DNA from: Cardinalis cardinalis
Lineage: Eukaryota; Chordata; Aves; Passeriformes; Cardinalidae
Direction: 5' to 3'
Assembly (NCBI GenBank): GCA_014549065.1
Contig: JACDOX010000141.1
Span: 968,884-1,032,883, forward strand
Length of the DNA: 64,000 nucleotides
Positions 10,834 to 23,957 of this stretch are shown here, in pieces. The notes under the pieces were generated by a model. It was given only the letters and a program-made list of their open reading frames with translations. It made no database searches and was not told where the DNA came from. How positions within the stretch are numbered: position 1 is the stretch's first letter; each line of letters opens with the position of its first letter. The position numbers and the translations under genes were made by a program.

Positions 10834-13800
10834 TTAGAGGGAACTAAAGGATTTATAAATTAGGTTCACCAATTCTTTAAGGCAAACATTCGCCCACTTT
10901 TGAAAAGTAATCAAGAGGAATACAGAAAGGCCTAGCTATCTTCTGACAACCTTCTAGCATGTGATATTGGAAGACGAACTGTTGAGCTATTGCTCAACCA
11001 GACAGATTCCCAAAATACCTGTCAAGTAACATTTCTCCTACTGCCTGTGACCTTTCACAAGTATATCAGCTTCACTTTAGTAATGGAATCTAAGGCTGAC
11101 TTCTTCACAGTTCTGGAGCAAACTGTCTTTTTCGAAGTAGTTAACAAGTGTACTTGAAAATTCAACGTAGATGCAGAATCATCTTCTTAGNGTTGAGTAA
11201 AATCCAACTCCTTGAACACAGAGAGTGAAGGTTAGTTCTCAAGTGCCTTCATCTAAGTGGGGCTGCAGGACACCCTCAGGATCTTCCAAGGTGCTGTGGA
11301 GCAGACACTCTGAATTAGGAGATCAGACCATTCCAGGTTGTTTTTGTGTGAACTGGAGCTCTTATAAAGGGGTAGAAGTCCTGACTATCATTGCAGCTCT
11401 GCTGCAAAAAGCCAATCCTTTCATGAAGAAGCAGAAAGCTAACTCTGAATATATCTAAACATCTCATCCACAAAGTCTTAATCACTATGGCTGCANAGCA
11501 GGAAAAAATCAGTGAGACAAAATATAAAGAGAGACAAACATCTTTGGCATTAGTCCTCACCAAAAAAAACCTCTATGTACTGTCATAGGAAAAAAAAAAA
11601 TCTTTTGACTTTGCTGCACATGATACCCCTTTTTTCATATTATCTTATTACTTACATGCCCTGTGATGCAAAACCATAGTTACCTACACAGAAATGAAAC
11701 TAAGATTGCAAAGATAAACAACATGAATGACTCCAGACAGAGAATTTTCTTAATGATGGAAACCAGGAAAGTGGAAATTATAACGAAAGAAGGTTGAAAC
11801 TTGAACTTAGGATGGTAGATTTGCATAGTGTTTCTTCACCTAGAAGATGGTCACACATTTCCATTCTCAAGTTGATTTTCTTCCTCTTCAGTAACTGTTG
11901 CTAAAGAAGTGTTTGTGGGGAAATTCTGTAGATAGATGTTCAGGAATGGAGAACAAAAACTGATACATTTTTAACAAGAAAAACCAACTATTGTAAATAA
12001 TTGAGNTGATCTAGAGGACAAGGTCTTTATTTTTTCTCAAAACTAATGGGGTAGCAGGCAATAGTTTGCAGATCCTAAGCTGTCTTAACAGAAACAGATC
12101 GGATAAGGAACAGATCTTTTAGACTTCGCATAAAATTAAGTTCTTGCTATTTGGTCTTTTGCAGTTGAAGGTTTTGGCATCTTCCTGAATCTTTGAGTCT
12201 TGAATCTTGAAACATTTGTTTCTATAATAACATTTTACTAGAAAAGTGAGAGACAAAACATTTTTCCAGGACCCATGGACTACATTACAGGGTAGTAATA
12301 AAGTAGGAGATGAAGGTTATCTTGAGTGATTTGTTCTCATAAGGAGTTGTTAAAGCTAGAGTTAATAAAAATCCCGATCATTTTCACCAAAACAGAAACC
12401 TGGGGGAAAAAAAAAGCAGTGAGAGCACTGCAAACCCAGTAATTTCTGCTTCCTTCATTACAATGTTTTCTCTCAGACTNTGGAGAACTTCTTGTTTGAC
12501 TCATGAGGCTTTGAGAGTCTCTCCATCACATTCTCTAGCAAAAGTTGAGGAAAACTAGCCTTCTGCATTCTCTTGCACTTAATAATGCAATATGTTTTTT
12601 CTCTTTCTAGAAGGACACAAGAACTGAAACAATGAAGAAGGTATACACACAGGTGAATGGGGAAAAAACAAATGAAAGCTGAATGAACTTCACCACTCCA
12701 TTCATATCTCATGTCTTACATTTCCCCAAGCAAAAGGTCAATCAGTGGCAAAGCTCTAACAAGAGCTTAACAGCTTATAAACATAACAAGAATTGTGCCA
12801 ATATGCCAGAGAGTAAGAAACAGTCACACAGACACAAGTATGTAGAAGCAGAATTATCCATTTAGTAATTTAAAACAACCCATCCTAAGGTAATGGAATC
12901 TGGCAATAGAGATGAACTGCTTTCCCAGGAGGTAGACTATTACCATAGACTAAACATCTGTTTAAAAGTACAAGTTGCTTCAAACAAAGAAGAAAACAGA
13001 TGCTTAACTAATTTTAGACATTTCTTAGAAGTTAAAAAAGCCTGAAACAACCAAATGCATGAAAATAGGTTTCCTTAAACACTGAGAGAGTTTTATAGCC
13101 TAAATTGAAAACAAAACAAAACCCCAATTTCTAATACAGCATACTGTCTTTGAAAACCCCAGGTATCCTAACACTCTATCCTTAGGCATCTGTAGCAAAG
13201 CTTTCTACATTTCAAGAATCCTCATGGTGCTTCTGGATATAGCTAACTGAGAGCTGCTTACAGCTAAGGATTTCATTTGTTCACAACTTGTTATGTGTTG
13301 CTGGGACATTACAGGCATTTTCTCTGGGTTCAGCCACAGAGGGCAAGTCCCTGCTCCAGACAAGTGAAGAAATTGATGAAAACATCCCACAGACCATTTT
13401 CAATCTCTGTAGTACCTTCTTTCTACATGAGGAGTGTTGACTATACTCCCAAAATTCAAATGATCTATGCCTGTGCTATGGCAATTATTAGCTCCTCATA
13501 CAAAGCAAAATTAAGCTTAAGGAGATACAGGCTTCAGGGGGTTAGCCATCAATGCAGCAATTCGAATCCTGAAGTGGAGCACACAAATTCAGCTGAGTGT
13601 GTGAAGTTCCCACACAACAAAGACTGCAGATGCACAAACTGAAAAGTATAATAATTGCTGCCCACAAATAATTTTCTAAGTCCTGATTTGAAGGAAATAG
13701 TCATGGTTGTAGTTGTTAACTCCACTACAGTACTAATTGTCTCTACTACCCACACTGTTTGAAATCATTGTTTTGCCTATAACTATGTATTGACAGATTC

Positions 13801-14409
13801 TGGTTTTGATTAGATCTATGGTGCTACTAGAACATAAATAAAAGGTAAGGTAACTTTAAATACCTATAAAAATGTAATTCACAGAATATATTTTAATAGT
13901 GTATACAATAGCATCTAGAAATTAAAGTAGATAAACCTTGCATTAAATAGATACCCAAGCAAAATTATCCCAGAATTAAGTTATAGTCCTAAAATGTCCT
14001 CATGTGATGTATGAAAAGACTCTTATCTTGGGATGGACAAAGCCTTCTGAAAGTCCTTTTTGTCTTTTCAAGCTTTCACATGATTAGGTTTTTTTCGTTT
14101 GTTTGTTTGTTTTCTTTATGCAGGGATCCCCTGAAATGCACCTTTAAAAGTTGCCCCTTCCTTCCAGCTGCTATTAAAGTTTCCTTTTGGGACCTGAAAA
14201 CTTTCTGAAAAGTGTCCCATTAGTTGTGTATATGAAAATATCCATTCTGGGTAGCAGAGCTAAAAAATTTTCTGTACAGTAAAAGTAGCTTGAAGGTTTT
14301 TATTTGTCTTATCAATAACAGTGCAAATCTGGAAGCAATAGTTTGATCACCAAATTTGGTCCAATCTTCTGTTCTTGTATGAAGTCATATTGAAGAAATA
14401 CAGCTGGAA
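10834..14409. other. Non-coding DNA, no gene seen
   Basis: No gene or classifiable repeat was recognised. The longest open frame (13277-13642, 121 codons) overlaps others on the opposite strand and has no recognisable domain, so I treat it as chance. Confidence 0.5.
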
Positions 14410-14600
14410 TTTTCAGAGATTGTCCAGTTATCTAGTCTTTCCCCATATTGTGTGGATCACAGTGCTCAAAACCATTTGTCTATGCTGTTCTTTAAAGCTT
14501 GCAGTAAAAATTTTCCCTAAGCAACCTANGCAATCTATTTCAGTGCTCAAAGGTTCTTACTGCCAGACAGAAAGCATTCAACAGACAGTTTATAACCAAT
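14410..14600 (-). mobile_element. Degraded old CR1-type LINE fragment
   Basis: On the plus strand this reads like the reverse complement of an ancient amniote CR1/L3-like 3' region. Words such as CAGAGATTGTCCAG, TTTGTCTATGCTGTTC and GCAATCTATTTCAGTGCTCA occur in the order I remember for that family. Divergence is high. It belongs to the same general family as 40655-40835. The limits are approximate and sequence beyond 14600 may also belong. Confidence 0.5.
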
Positions 14601-17439
14601 TATTGTGCTAACATTGTCCTTTAGTCGAACAGGTTTTCCCTTATTTTCCTTCCAGTATGGTTATAGAAAGTAATTTTCCTTCCGGCCTTCATTTTGCTAT
14701 NATAAATAACTCAATTTATGTATTCCCAGAAAAATACCTCTTTATTCTCTAAGATTGCTATTCATGTCTATTCTCTTGTCCAGTCTAATCATTGCTGCAA
14801 ATAGGGGATTCAAGCAGTACTCAGTCTTCTGTCTAGGTAAGGTCATCCTAGAGCTGATTTTCTGATTAAATTGTAACTAACATCTGAATTTTGAGCAGCC
14901 AAAATACAGTTTTCAGGCTACAGCAGCACAGAATGAATGGCTCACAAATATACCAGTAATGCTAGTGAAAACCTTTCTAGCTAAAAGTAGGGCATTAATA
15001 GTTCACTAAAAGCACAACATCTCAAGGATATGTGTAATTTGAACAAAACCATTTTGAAAGAAAATGTGTAGGGAAAAGGGAGGTTGTATTCCCATGAAGT
15101 AAACATACTGTTTTGATAATGGGTTCTTTTTTTGCCTCTCAGGTTCAAAGTGGAAAGAATTCTGGTGAAAATTTAAAATTAGATTCTTACACATATCTAT
15201 GTATTGGCCATTAAATGCAGCATCTTGTTTTTGAAAGATGACTTCTGTTATGCCTAGGGATTTTCCTTTAAGAGCACACTGTTCTCATTGTACTGAATAG
15301 ACAAGCCACAATAATCAACTAAGTTAGGTTCCCCACAAATTTACTCCTTTTCTCAATCCCTTCTCATTTTCTGCCTTCTTTCTTTTCCCTCCTACTTCTC
15401 CTCCCTTGAATAAGGTGTTAAAAGACTGTGACCAAGAGCTGTTGTTGAGCCAACCTAGTGGAACAAATCTGCTGAATACAGCTGAATACAGTATTATACA
15501 AATGGAATTTAACAGCGACTCACAGTAACAATAATTAGGTGGAAGAGCAAGCTGATTTTGAAAACCTGTTATCAATTTATGCCATAAGATGTGGTCAACT
15601 TACTNTTTGTCTGTCAAAAGCCTTGATATCTCAGTAAAAAACTGAAATATTAATGTGCCTTGGTCTTACTCCTGAATATTAGCAGTAGAACAAATTTTCT
15701 AATGAAATGTGGCTAGGGTTGCGAGACCTGTTAAAGAAAAGAATGCAAGTGCATGGAAAACATTTTGCTGAGTGCAAAAAACCCACAGAGCTCTCTACAG
15801 TAGCTCAACTCTCTCTGTGCTTCAAAGTTATGGCTGAAATTTCCCCTGAAGCCTACAATACTGCAGGGAAATGAAGAGTCAGAAAAAGACCTGTACTGCG
15901 GGCTACACAGTTCTGTGGCCACTGAGAAACTCAACTAACTGGTCAGAACTTTGAAGTGTGCATAGATCCTCTGAAAACCTCATGGGTTTCTAAAAGGAAC
16001 TGTCTGAAGGGGTTTTCCAAAGTTTCTGTGAGGGCATCTTTTGTCAGTGTAGCTTGTTCAGAGTAACAGGAGTTGTGTAAAATTGCTAGCTATCTTTTAA
16101 GGTCAGCAATATACTTTTCTAATATATTTCCACTTTCTAATGTTTTGGGGTTTCGTTNTGCTTTGTCTTTCCCCAGATGCTCTCCATTTATTTCCTTACA
16201 AAAAAACCCCTCATCATGGCTAGCATCCCACAAGTCAATTGTGAAACCTATCCTCTACTTATTTCTACTACTCTCTGATTTTAGGTTTATGGTTTACAAG
16301 CAAGGATTTGAAATAAGAGAGAATCAGGTTGACTGTTAATTTTAGCTAAAGGAATACTCAAAAAGTTTCTAAATACTTGGAATGAATAACTCCTAGCTAA
16401 AATGCTGCAGGAAATATCACTGAAGAATGACATGGATGGAGGTGGTTGTTTTTGTTTTGTTTNTTTATTTGTTTGTTTATGGTTTTGGTGGGCTTTTTGG
16501 TTGATTTGTTTGTTTGTTTTTTTTTCTTGGATTTATTTCTGGGTCTTCTTGCTTGGTTTTGTGTCTTAAAGACATCATGATGGTTTTGAATACTAGGTAG
16601 TATTTAATGCAGTTTTCTGAGAGTCATTAGAGTCCTTATGAGTGAAACTTTCTCTCTGATCTGCCCGGAGTGTAATTTAATAATAAAAATGTAAGCTTTG
16701 TGCTTTGAATTTAAGTACACAAATAATGTAATAGCTATACTCATTTATTGTTCCTTAATTTTTTTTGAAAGCCCTCTTATTGCTATTATAACATCAGAAG
16801 CCAAGTTATNATTTCATGAAGTGGACATACCCTCTGCATTTCTGTACCTTATATTGTACTTCTATTTATTTCTTAAAAGAATACCAGTATGAACCAAAAC
16901 TAAGGATACGTCTGAGCCAGTGCAAAATCCTGATTGAGTGCAACATACATGAAAATGTAGCAATACACCTGATGTGTCAGCCAGCAGTNTTGGAACCATC
17001 AGAAAGTCCTACTAAGTACTCACTCTGTGATAACACCAAACCTTTGACCTTGGNTACAAGGTCATATCTGAATAATTTTGTTATGTATGCAGCTATCCAG
17101 CTGAGCTGAGTTTTGGAATTACTGACCTTATTTTGAATGCTCTGTAGTATCCTTCTGCTTTCCTTTGCTTTTTTAGCACTGCTAACACTGTTTCATAGAC
17201 AATTTCTTTTTTCTGTACAAAGAGATAAACTGTTAAATTAAGCCTCATCAGCACAGCAACTTAGTTTATTTAACACATTTTTCTGAGTAAACAGTATGAA
17301 AAACGAAGAGCTGAAGCAAATAACTTTCCAGTGAATTGCTATCCGCAATCACTATCAGACTACAATTTTGTATCAGACTACAAAATTTCCCACAAACCAG
17401 TTAGGCTTTTATATTTACATAACACAGCTAATTGCAGAT
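14601..17439. other. Non-coding DNA with short repeats
   Basis: No gene was recognised. A 10-bp tandem duplication (GCTGAATACA twice) lies near 15472-15492. A T/G-rich stretch with GTTT words lies at 16445-16530. TATCAGACTACAA occurs twice near 17356-17385. Otherwise unremarkable. Confidence 0.5.
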
Positions 17440-18240
17440 AGTTATGTATTCTTTCCTTGCATTGCTTAAAATATTGGCACAGAAATAACACTAGATCTAT
17501 CTTGTGGCAAAATGCCATAGCGTCGTCCAATTTCCGAGGAGCCATATGGCAATGGTACAGCCATCTGTTTATCTTGATATTCCTTTCCTGGCAAACCTTT
17601 TACCCATATGGGTTATTGGTGCCCTCATCTGTGTATATCATGAAGAGGTTCAAAACCAAAATCTATAATTTTCTCTGGTATAACTTTTAACAATTACACT
17701 GAACATAAAGATCACACTATCCCCATGTTTAACCTCATCCATTTCTGTTATGCACACACCTGCCTTCTTCTGTTAGATGCAGGAACAATTTGATTTCCAG
17801 AATTTGTGAAAGCTGTCATCACAAGCTGTCAGGTTCGAGGCATCATAATCATCTCAAAGGACTGATANCTTGTGCTTTGTGGATTTGAAACTTCATCACT
17901 AAAGAGATTAAATGATCCGTCCTTTTACATGCTGACAGGGTAGCAATTTTGTGTCAGTGTAGAGATTCACGCATTCAGACAGTAAAGCCATGCCGAATAT
18001 ATGTGGAGCCCTTTTACATTTTATGTGACAGCCATTTTCAATAATGTCTAAAATATTTGACATGCACTGTTTAGAATAATTTCAAATAAAGCAGAGTGTC
18101 GGCTTTCATCCTGATGTATTAGCAAGCCTGAGTGAAATCATGTTTATATTCCATTTAACAATCTGCTCCTTAATTTCCTCTTTGCGTGAAAGAGNTGTTG
18201 CAAATTGGATACACCAAGATTACAAACCAGACCTTTTAAG
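17440..18240. other. Unique non-repetitive stretch, possible conserved non-coding DNA
   Basis: About 800 bases without simple repeats or transposon hallmarks and with one isolated N. The texture resembles vertebrate conserved non-coding elements: balanced words, AT-rich homeodomain-like motifs and no runs. This is an impression only, since conservation cannot be measured from one sequence. No exon is evident. Confidence 0.2.
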
Positions 18241-18316
18241 TATATATATATATGTTTCAAATCCCATCAGAATAGATAAATACAGCACTTGTCAGAATAG
18301 ATAAATACGGCATTTG
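18241..18316. repeat. (TA)n followed by a 25-bp tandem duplication
   Basis: A short TA run (about 18241-18252) precedes two units, 18267-18291 and 18292-18316. Both begin TCAGAATAGATAAATAC and they differ at two bases. This is probably a replication-slippage duplication. Confidence 0.8.
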
Positions 18317-20390
18317 TTTATTTTGGTATTTTTTTTCCCCCTGTTTNTAAAGTAGTACAAATGTTTCCATTCCAGATACCAAGCAAATGCAAAGATACAA
18401 TGAAAAGAAACAAAGGTTAATGCATTTTTGGGGGCTATACTGAATTATGTACATAATGAATTGTTTTGCAGCTCTTAGTGTTTTTGTTGAATAATGGAAT
18501 ACATTGACTTGTTGCATTCCACGAATTTGCAATACAGTTTATTTAAGAAATTCATGTGTTTATTTGGCAACTTTATTGCTTTTCTTTGAAAGATCATGTT
18601 TTGTGTACATTAGACTAGTTACAATTCNTGCAATGTCATTTAATGAAAATTTAATTGGATTATTGCTCTGATTTTCTGTTAAGAATTTTTTAAAAATGAT
18701 AAGTGCATTTGTTTGCATCTTAGGTATTCTATGTCTGCTGCTGATTTCAGTTTAGTGATGTTTAAGATAAAAATCTCTTTAATTTTTAAGGANCTCTTCC
18801 ATGGCCCTTGTTTTTTTGAATTCTTTGCTTTAATACTAAGCGATGAGGTAATCCCACATCCTGTTCCTTTCTCTTTTCGATGAATTTTACAAGATTTNCC
18901 ACCATTAATTTTAGAACCATAATTGTTCTTCATCCCTTCAAAAACTCTTACTATCCCAACCACTGACAAATCAATCATTTGCTTTGATACTAGCAGGACT
19001 TTGAGACNCGATTTAACTTTTCACACCACCCTGCATGCTTGCGTGCGTACATGTGCTTTTATCCCCACTGCTGCTCTATTTATCATCTCTCATCTACAGA
19101 CATGCTACANCTTACATGTCTTTTCCTTCTAATCACCTTCCACATTTGTACATTTGTTCACACACCTCTCTCTGTTAGACCTGTAAGCAGATGCGTGAAT
19201 CAAATTTGGCAGCAAACAAGCCCAGTTCTATTTTTGTGTAAAACCTTCCCATGAAATAGAAAGCAAAGTATTCACAAGACTGTTAGCCCAAGACTGGTGC
19301 ACCAAAAAGGGAAGAGTTTTAATGACTGAGGAGTTAATAGTTTTTTTTTTAAGAAGGTACTCTAATTTAACCTGTCAACTTTACTGTGGTGTTGAGTGTT
19401 CTGTAACAGGCACAAATATACTACTTTTCATTATGATCAAAATAATTTGTCTCACTTTTTGCACTTGAATGGTGCTTTTTTCTTTCCATATGCAGAATAT
19501 CCCCTAACAATGTTCAGACATTTCTGCCTTCCTTGCTTCCTTTAAACTTTCTGCTGACTGAGGACATTTACATTTGAAAATCTGCTTGGCTCTCCGAGGG
19601 GTTGAANTTTCTATTTTGGGACACCTTGAACATATCCTCTTGGTCTCAATTTAGTAAATATAACTCTGTCTAGTGACTCAGATTCTGCCATAAAGGTTTT
19701 GGCATAAGGAGGACACAGCTGTGACTTTTCTCCCTCTTTTCCAACATGTCAGTGTCCTAGCAACACATGAATAACACTATCATGACAAGAGCCTAGAGCA
19801 AAAAGAATAAACAGATAAATTTGGGGCACTGTCTATCAAAGTAAAATAGAGTAAAACATATATGCTGTAGTTTCCAGAGTCTGTACTATAACTGCACCAG
19901 GTTCCACAAAAGGGCAGAGATCAAAGGCAACGCACCTGAATCAGCATGTCATTTCACCCAAGCTAACACTGCCACTGATAGTCCCTGCTAATTACTACAA
20001 GGCAAATCAATGATAACATAAATATAGCTCTTTCAGAACCCAGTCTTGAACTTTTGCTTGCTTCTCTACATGGTGCATTTCTACTGGTATTTAAAAGACT
20101 AATCAAATAGAAAATGTAAAACAGGTTTAGGTACTTAGAGCCTGAGGCTAAACTGAACTATGAAGTGAAATGGTCTTCAAATTCCTAATCCCTAATGTGA
20201 TTTGGCTGATGACCCAACCAGATCACATCAATCTGCCTTACACTTTCTTGACAAGCAGAGACAGAAAGATGAGTGGAAGAAAGAATCACATGTGTCTAAA
20301 GCTCTTCTTGAGACAAAATTGAGTGACAGCNGGAACAGATAGCCAAACTGAGTCCATCATGTAAATACAACATACTTNGGTTTTGAGCAT
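18317..20390. other. Non-coding DNA, no gene seen
   Basis: Short open frames on both strands have no recognisable domain. No classifiable transposon was seen. Confidence 0.5.
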
Positions 20391-20423
20391 GGAATTTGTA
20401 AAGACTGAATTTTTACAAATTCC
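20391..20423. repeat. 12-bp inverted repeat (hairpin)
   Basis: GGAATTTGTAAA (20391-20402) and TTTACAAATTCC (20412-20423) are exact reverse complements around nine bases. The stem is AT-rich. No function is evident. Confidence 0.75.
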
Positions 20424-20659
20424 GTTTNATCACACAACAGCTCCACTGGTAGTTTGTGTACCACTTTCCCCAAACTATGATTTGTGTTATTGTGAATGCA
20501 CCATATAAAGAGACAATAGCATCTGAAAGTTCAGGTAGCTTTAATAATGAGTCTGCAAAATCTCAGTTAACGTTGACTTTGGAACTGAGCACTTACCTAG
20601 GAATCCCAACAGTGCTTTTGAAACCATGAAGGGCCAGGGAAAATGCTAAAGTATGAGAC

Positions 20660-21254
20660 TGTGATGGTTTTGGCAGGGCTAGAGTTAATTTTCTGCNTAG
20701 TGGCTGGTATGTGAATGTGTTTTGGATTTATGCTAAACACAGAGTCAATAATGTAGAGATGTTTTTGTTACAGCCAAGCAGGGTAAGCCCACAGAGCCAA
20801 GGCCTTTTCTGCTTCTCGTTCTTCCACGCTGGTGAGGAGACTTGTGGTGCTGGGATGCTAGGAGGAGACACAGCTGACACAGGTGACTCAAACTGGCCAC
20901 AGAGATATTCCAGACCATATGGAATCATGCTCAGTGCATAAAGCTCGGGGAGAAGGAGAAAGGGAGGTACATTTGGAGTGATGGTGTTTGTCTTCCCAAG
21001 TCACCATGGCATNTGATGGGGCCCTGCTCTCCTGGAGATGGCTGAGCACCTGCGTGACCATGGGAAGCAGTGAATTCATTCCTTGTTTTGATTTGCTTCT
21101 GTATGTGGCTTTTTTTTTTTCTTTTTCCTATTCAATTGTCTGTATCTCTGCCCATGAGTTCTCCAGCTTTAAGTTTTCCAGTTCTCTCCCCAGACCCACA
21201 GGTGAGGGAGTGAGCAAGTNGCTGTGTGCTGGTGGCAGTAGTTAAACCATGACA
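20660..21254 (+). mobile_element. ERVL-type solo LTR
   Basis: The element begins TGTGATGGTTTTGGCA and ends GTTAAACCATGACA, giving TG...CA ends with an inverted-repeat terminus (TGTGATGGTTT against TGTCATGGTTT). Internal landmarks match, from memory, a very common avian ERVL LTR: GAGTTAATTTTCTGC near the start, CCAAGGCCTTTTCTGCTTCTC, a TATA-like box in GTGCATAAAGC, CCTGGAGATGGCTGAGCACC, a degenerate polyadenylation region (TATTCAATTGTCTGTATCTC), and a terminal GAGGGAGTGAGCAAG segment. The five bases before it (GAGAC) and after it (TAGAC) differ at one position, as expected for an old 5-bp target-site duplication. No internal viral sequence adjoins it, so it is a solo LTR left by recombination. 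Open frames that cross it are incidental. Confidence 0.9.
20937..20943 (+). promoter_or_regulatory. TATA-like box of the ERVL LTR
   Basis: CATAAAG lies in the context GTGCATAAAGC, where related avian LTRs have a TATA box at the U3/R border. It is retained here in slightly weakened form. Whether it still drives transcription is unknown. Confidence 0.55.
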
Positions 21255-23867
21255 TAGACTTTTAATTAAATCAGTGTAAAGTCAACTTATTTTTAATCAG
21301 TGGCTTAGTGCAGTTAGCAATAATAAAATTAAATGGTCACAGCATACAAGTTAACTGCAGATAAAGAAATAGGTTTAGTGGAGGTTTTAGTGTTTTTTCC
21401 TCTCACTGACAGTAAGCTACGTAAATCTGCAGCTAAAGAACTCCTCAAGCATACCCCTGACTTTATTAGAAAATGCAAACATACCTCTTGAACTGCTGTA
21501 TTTAACACATGAATACCATTAATTAGTAGTGATGTCAGGAATAATTCCTCTAAGCAGAAGACCAATGTACATGTCACCCTTCCTCTGATCCCTGTGAAGC
21601 AGGGCAGCTCTCAGAAAACACTGCTGTTTTCCTGTGAGAAGGGCTGGCGTCATGTGAAAGCATGGCTGGAAGGCTCCTGGCATACTATCCAGAGTTCTAT
21701 TAATGGACATGGTGTTTGGCATTACCATTGCAAACAAAACTGTTCATTCCTTTAAACCCACTCACTCCTTGGAAAGAATGTTCAGGTTAACCAATTTCTT
21801 CAGGNGAACACATAAAAAAAATCCTCTATGGAAACACAACAAAACTGCACATAACTATAGATTTTTCAGTAGTAGATATTTGGAGACNTTGAAAAGAACA
21901 ATACTGATATTGCTTATTTTTTAATTCATATCAGACTGGGTAAGAATTGCAAAGCCTGATGCTTCATGAGAGAAAAGGAAGCGAGAGTACTGCTCTGCAT
22001 AACAAACACAACACCTTGTGGCTCAAGAGATTTACTGGTCTCTCAAGAAAATCAGGAGCCCATTTTTGCTGAGATCTTGTTCTACACTCAGAAACATTTG
22101 GGTTTTTTACCAAAAAAAAAGAAAGGAAAAAACCCTCAGATGATAAGTGTTCTCTAACCTCTTTACATGCTAAAACTCTACTTTTCCTATGCACTTTTAG
22201 AAGATCACTTCAAAAGACTGACTATAAGAGGTAAGCAAGGAAAAGTGTTTCTTCCCATTTTGTGAAACTGATTNCTTTCGTAAACAAGACATAGGCTGAC
22301 TGTGATTCACAACAGANAGTGCACACAGGATGCTTACAATTTTGGAAATGTTGTTGGCAGGAGGTAAAAGGAAGGTTCACACCACCAGCTCCTATTTGCA
22401 GAAAGAGAAGACATATTGATTAGGGTGTGCATCTTGACAAGATTTCTAAACTTGAACTAAGGTTTATTACATTTTTTTCTTACTTTTATTTGGTTTATTT
22501 AGAAATTATGTTAATGCCTATAGAAGTGACTGAAGTTTAAAACCAGATTATATTCTAGCACTAGCAAAACTTCTACCCAGTTTGATAGATTTTTTAGTGC
22601 TAACTTCAGTTTGGCTTTCCCTCTCTTGTCCATAAGTGATAAGAGACCAAAGCTGTAGCAAAGCCTATTTCAGACATAAAAAAGATGTTTTTTTCAAAGA
22701 AGAAAAAGGGATGAGAATAGATTAGATTAAAAATAAAACATATAAATACTAGTTGATCAATAAATTGAATCAGGAATTAATTTATGCTTAATCCATGTTA
22801 AATTTTGAGTTTTTTGTGGGAAAAAAACCCCAGTGAACCATTACTTGGATGTTTGTTGAATAACTGCAAAAAAAAAAAAAAAGAAGAGTGATACAGTGCT
22901 TCCTATTTTCTCCTCCTCCTGCTCATTACCAGTCTCCTGAAAAGTTTGTGCCACTGACACTCCAGGACAACACAGTGCTTCAACTTGTTAGTACATCTTC
23001 AACCCTATTTTCCAGATCAAGAGGGATGGAAAGAAGCTGTGCCAGTAATGAGAGCATGTAAAGGCTGAAAAGGAGGGTAACACCCTGCCCTGAAAGAAGA
23101 TTTTTCCAATTTTTTATTTAATCTTTTCTAGTCTTTAAAACTGCACTTGGAACACTGGCCAACTAATGAATTGTTCTAAACATTATTGTAATAATACAAC
23201 TTCAGCCATTACTGGAGTGGAAGTGGAAGCAAATNGGAAAAATCTGCTTAAGCAATATGGAAAAGGGAAACAGGGAAGTAAAGTCACTGGTCCCTTTCAT
23301 AACATGAGACAGGATTACACAGTGACATGATATTTCTGATGCAATGTTTTCCTTTTTAACATAGTTGCAAATAATTTGTAAGAGAACATAGGCAATTTCT
23401 AGCATAGGAATACGTAAAGTAATTTATTGTTTCTAATATGCTTATGCCCACATGAAATTAATGAAATTCCCAAGTGCAATGGCAAGCACTTGAATTGATG
23501 ATGAAAAGAGAATTTGAATGCACAAAGATCACAGAAAGATGGGTGCAGGAAAAAAAAATTCTGCATGTATGACTGTAAATTGTATCAAAAACATTGGATA
23601 CCTTTCCAGTTTTCTTTAAGGAGAAAATTCCAATCAATTTACCTGATTCTTTAAACATGTTGATTTTGGCAAGGTTTTGTGTTTCAGTGAAAGCTAGTCC
23701 TATGAAAACTGTTGAAACCAGCTGTATTTGCAGGCTTAATGACTGACTTATGCCCTAAAGCACAAAAATTTCTATATAGTATGTTGGAACAGCAGTAGTA
23801 GTCCAAAAGCTTTTGATGGTGCAGAGGGACCTGGATGGGTCACTCATTGCTTACTTTGCTAAGAGAC
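21255..23867. other. Non-coding DNA, no gene seen
   Basis: No gene or classifiable transposon was seen. A run of about 14 A lies near 22869-22882. Open frames here overlap on opposite strands and have no recognisable domain. Confidence 0.5.
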
Positions 23868-23957
23868 NNNNNNNNNNNNNNNNNNNNNNNNNNNNNNNNN
23901 NNNNNNNNNNNNNNNNNNNNNNNNNNNNNNNNNNNNNNNNNNNNNNNNNNNNNNNNN
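23868..23957. other. Assembly gap (90 N)
   Basis: A continuous run of 90 Ns. The flanking sequences show no shared repeat that would explain the break. Confidence 0.95.

Noticed and set aside
13277..13642. 121-codon open frame
   Set aside because: No domain, no splice or promoter context, and opposing frames overlap it at both ends.
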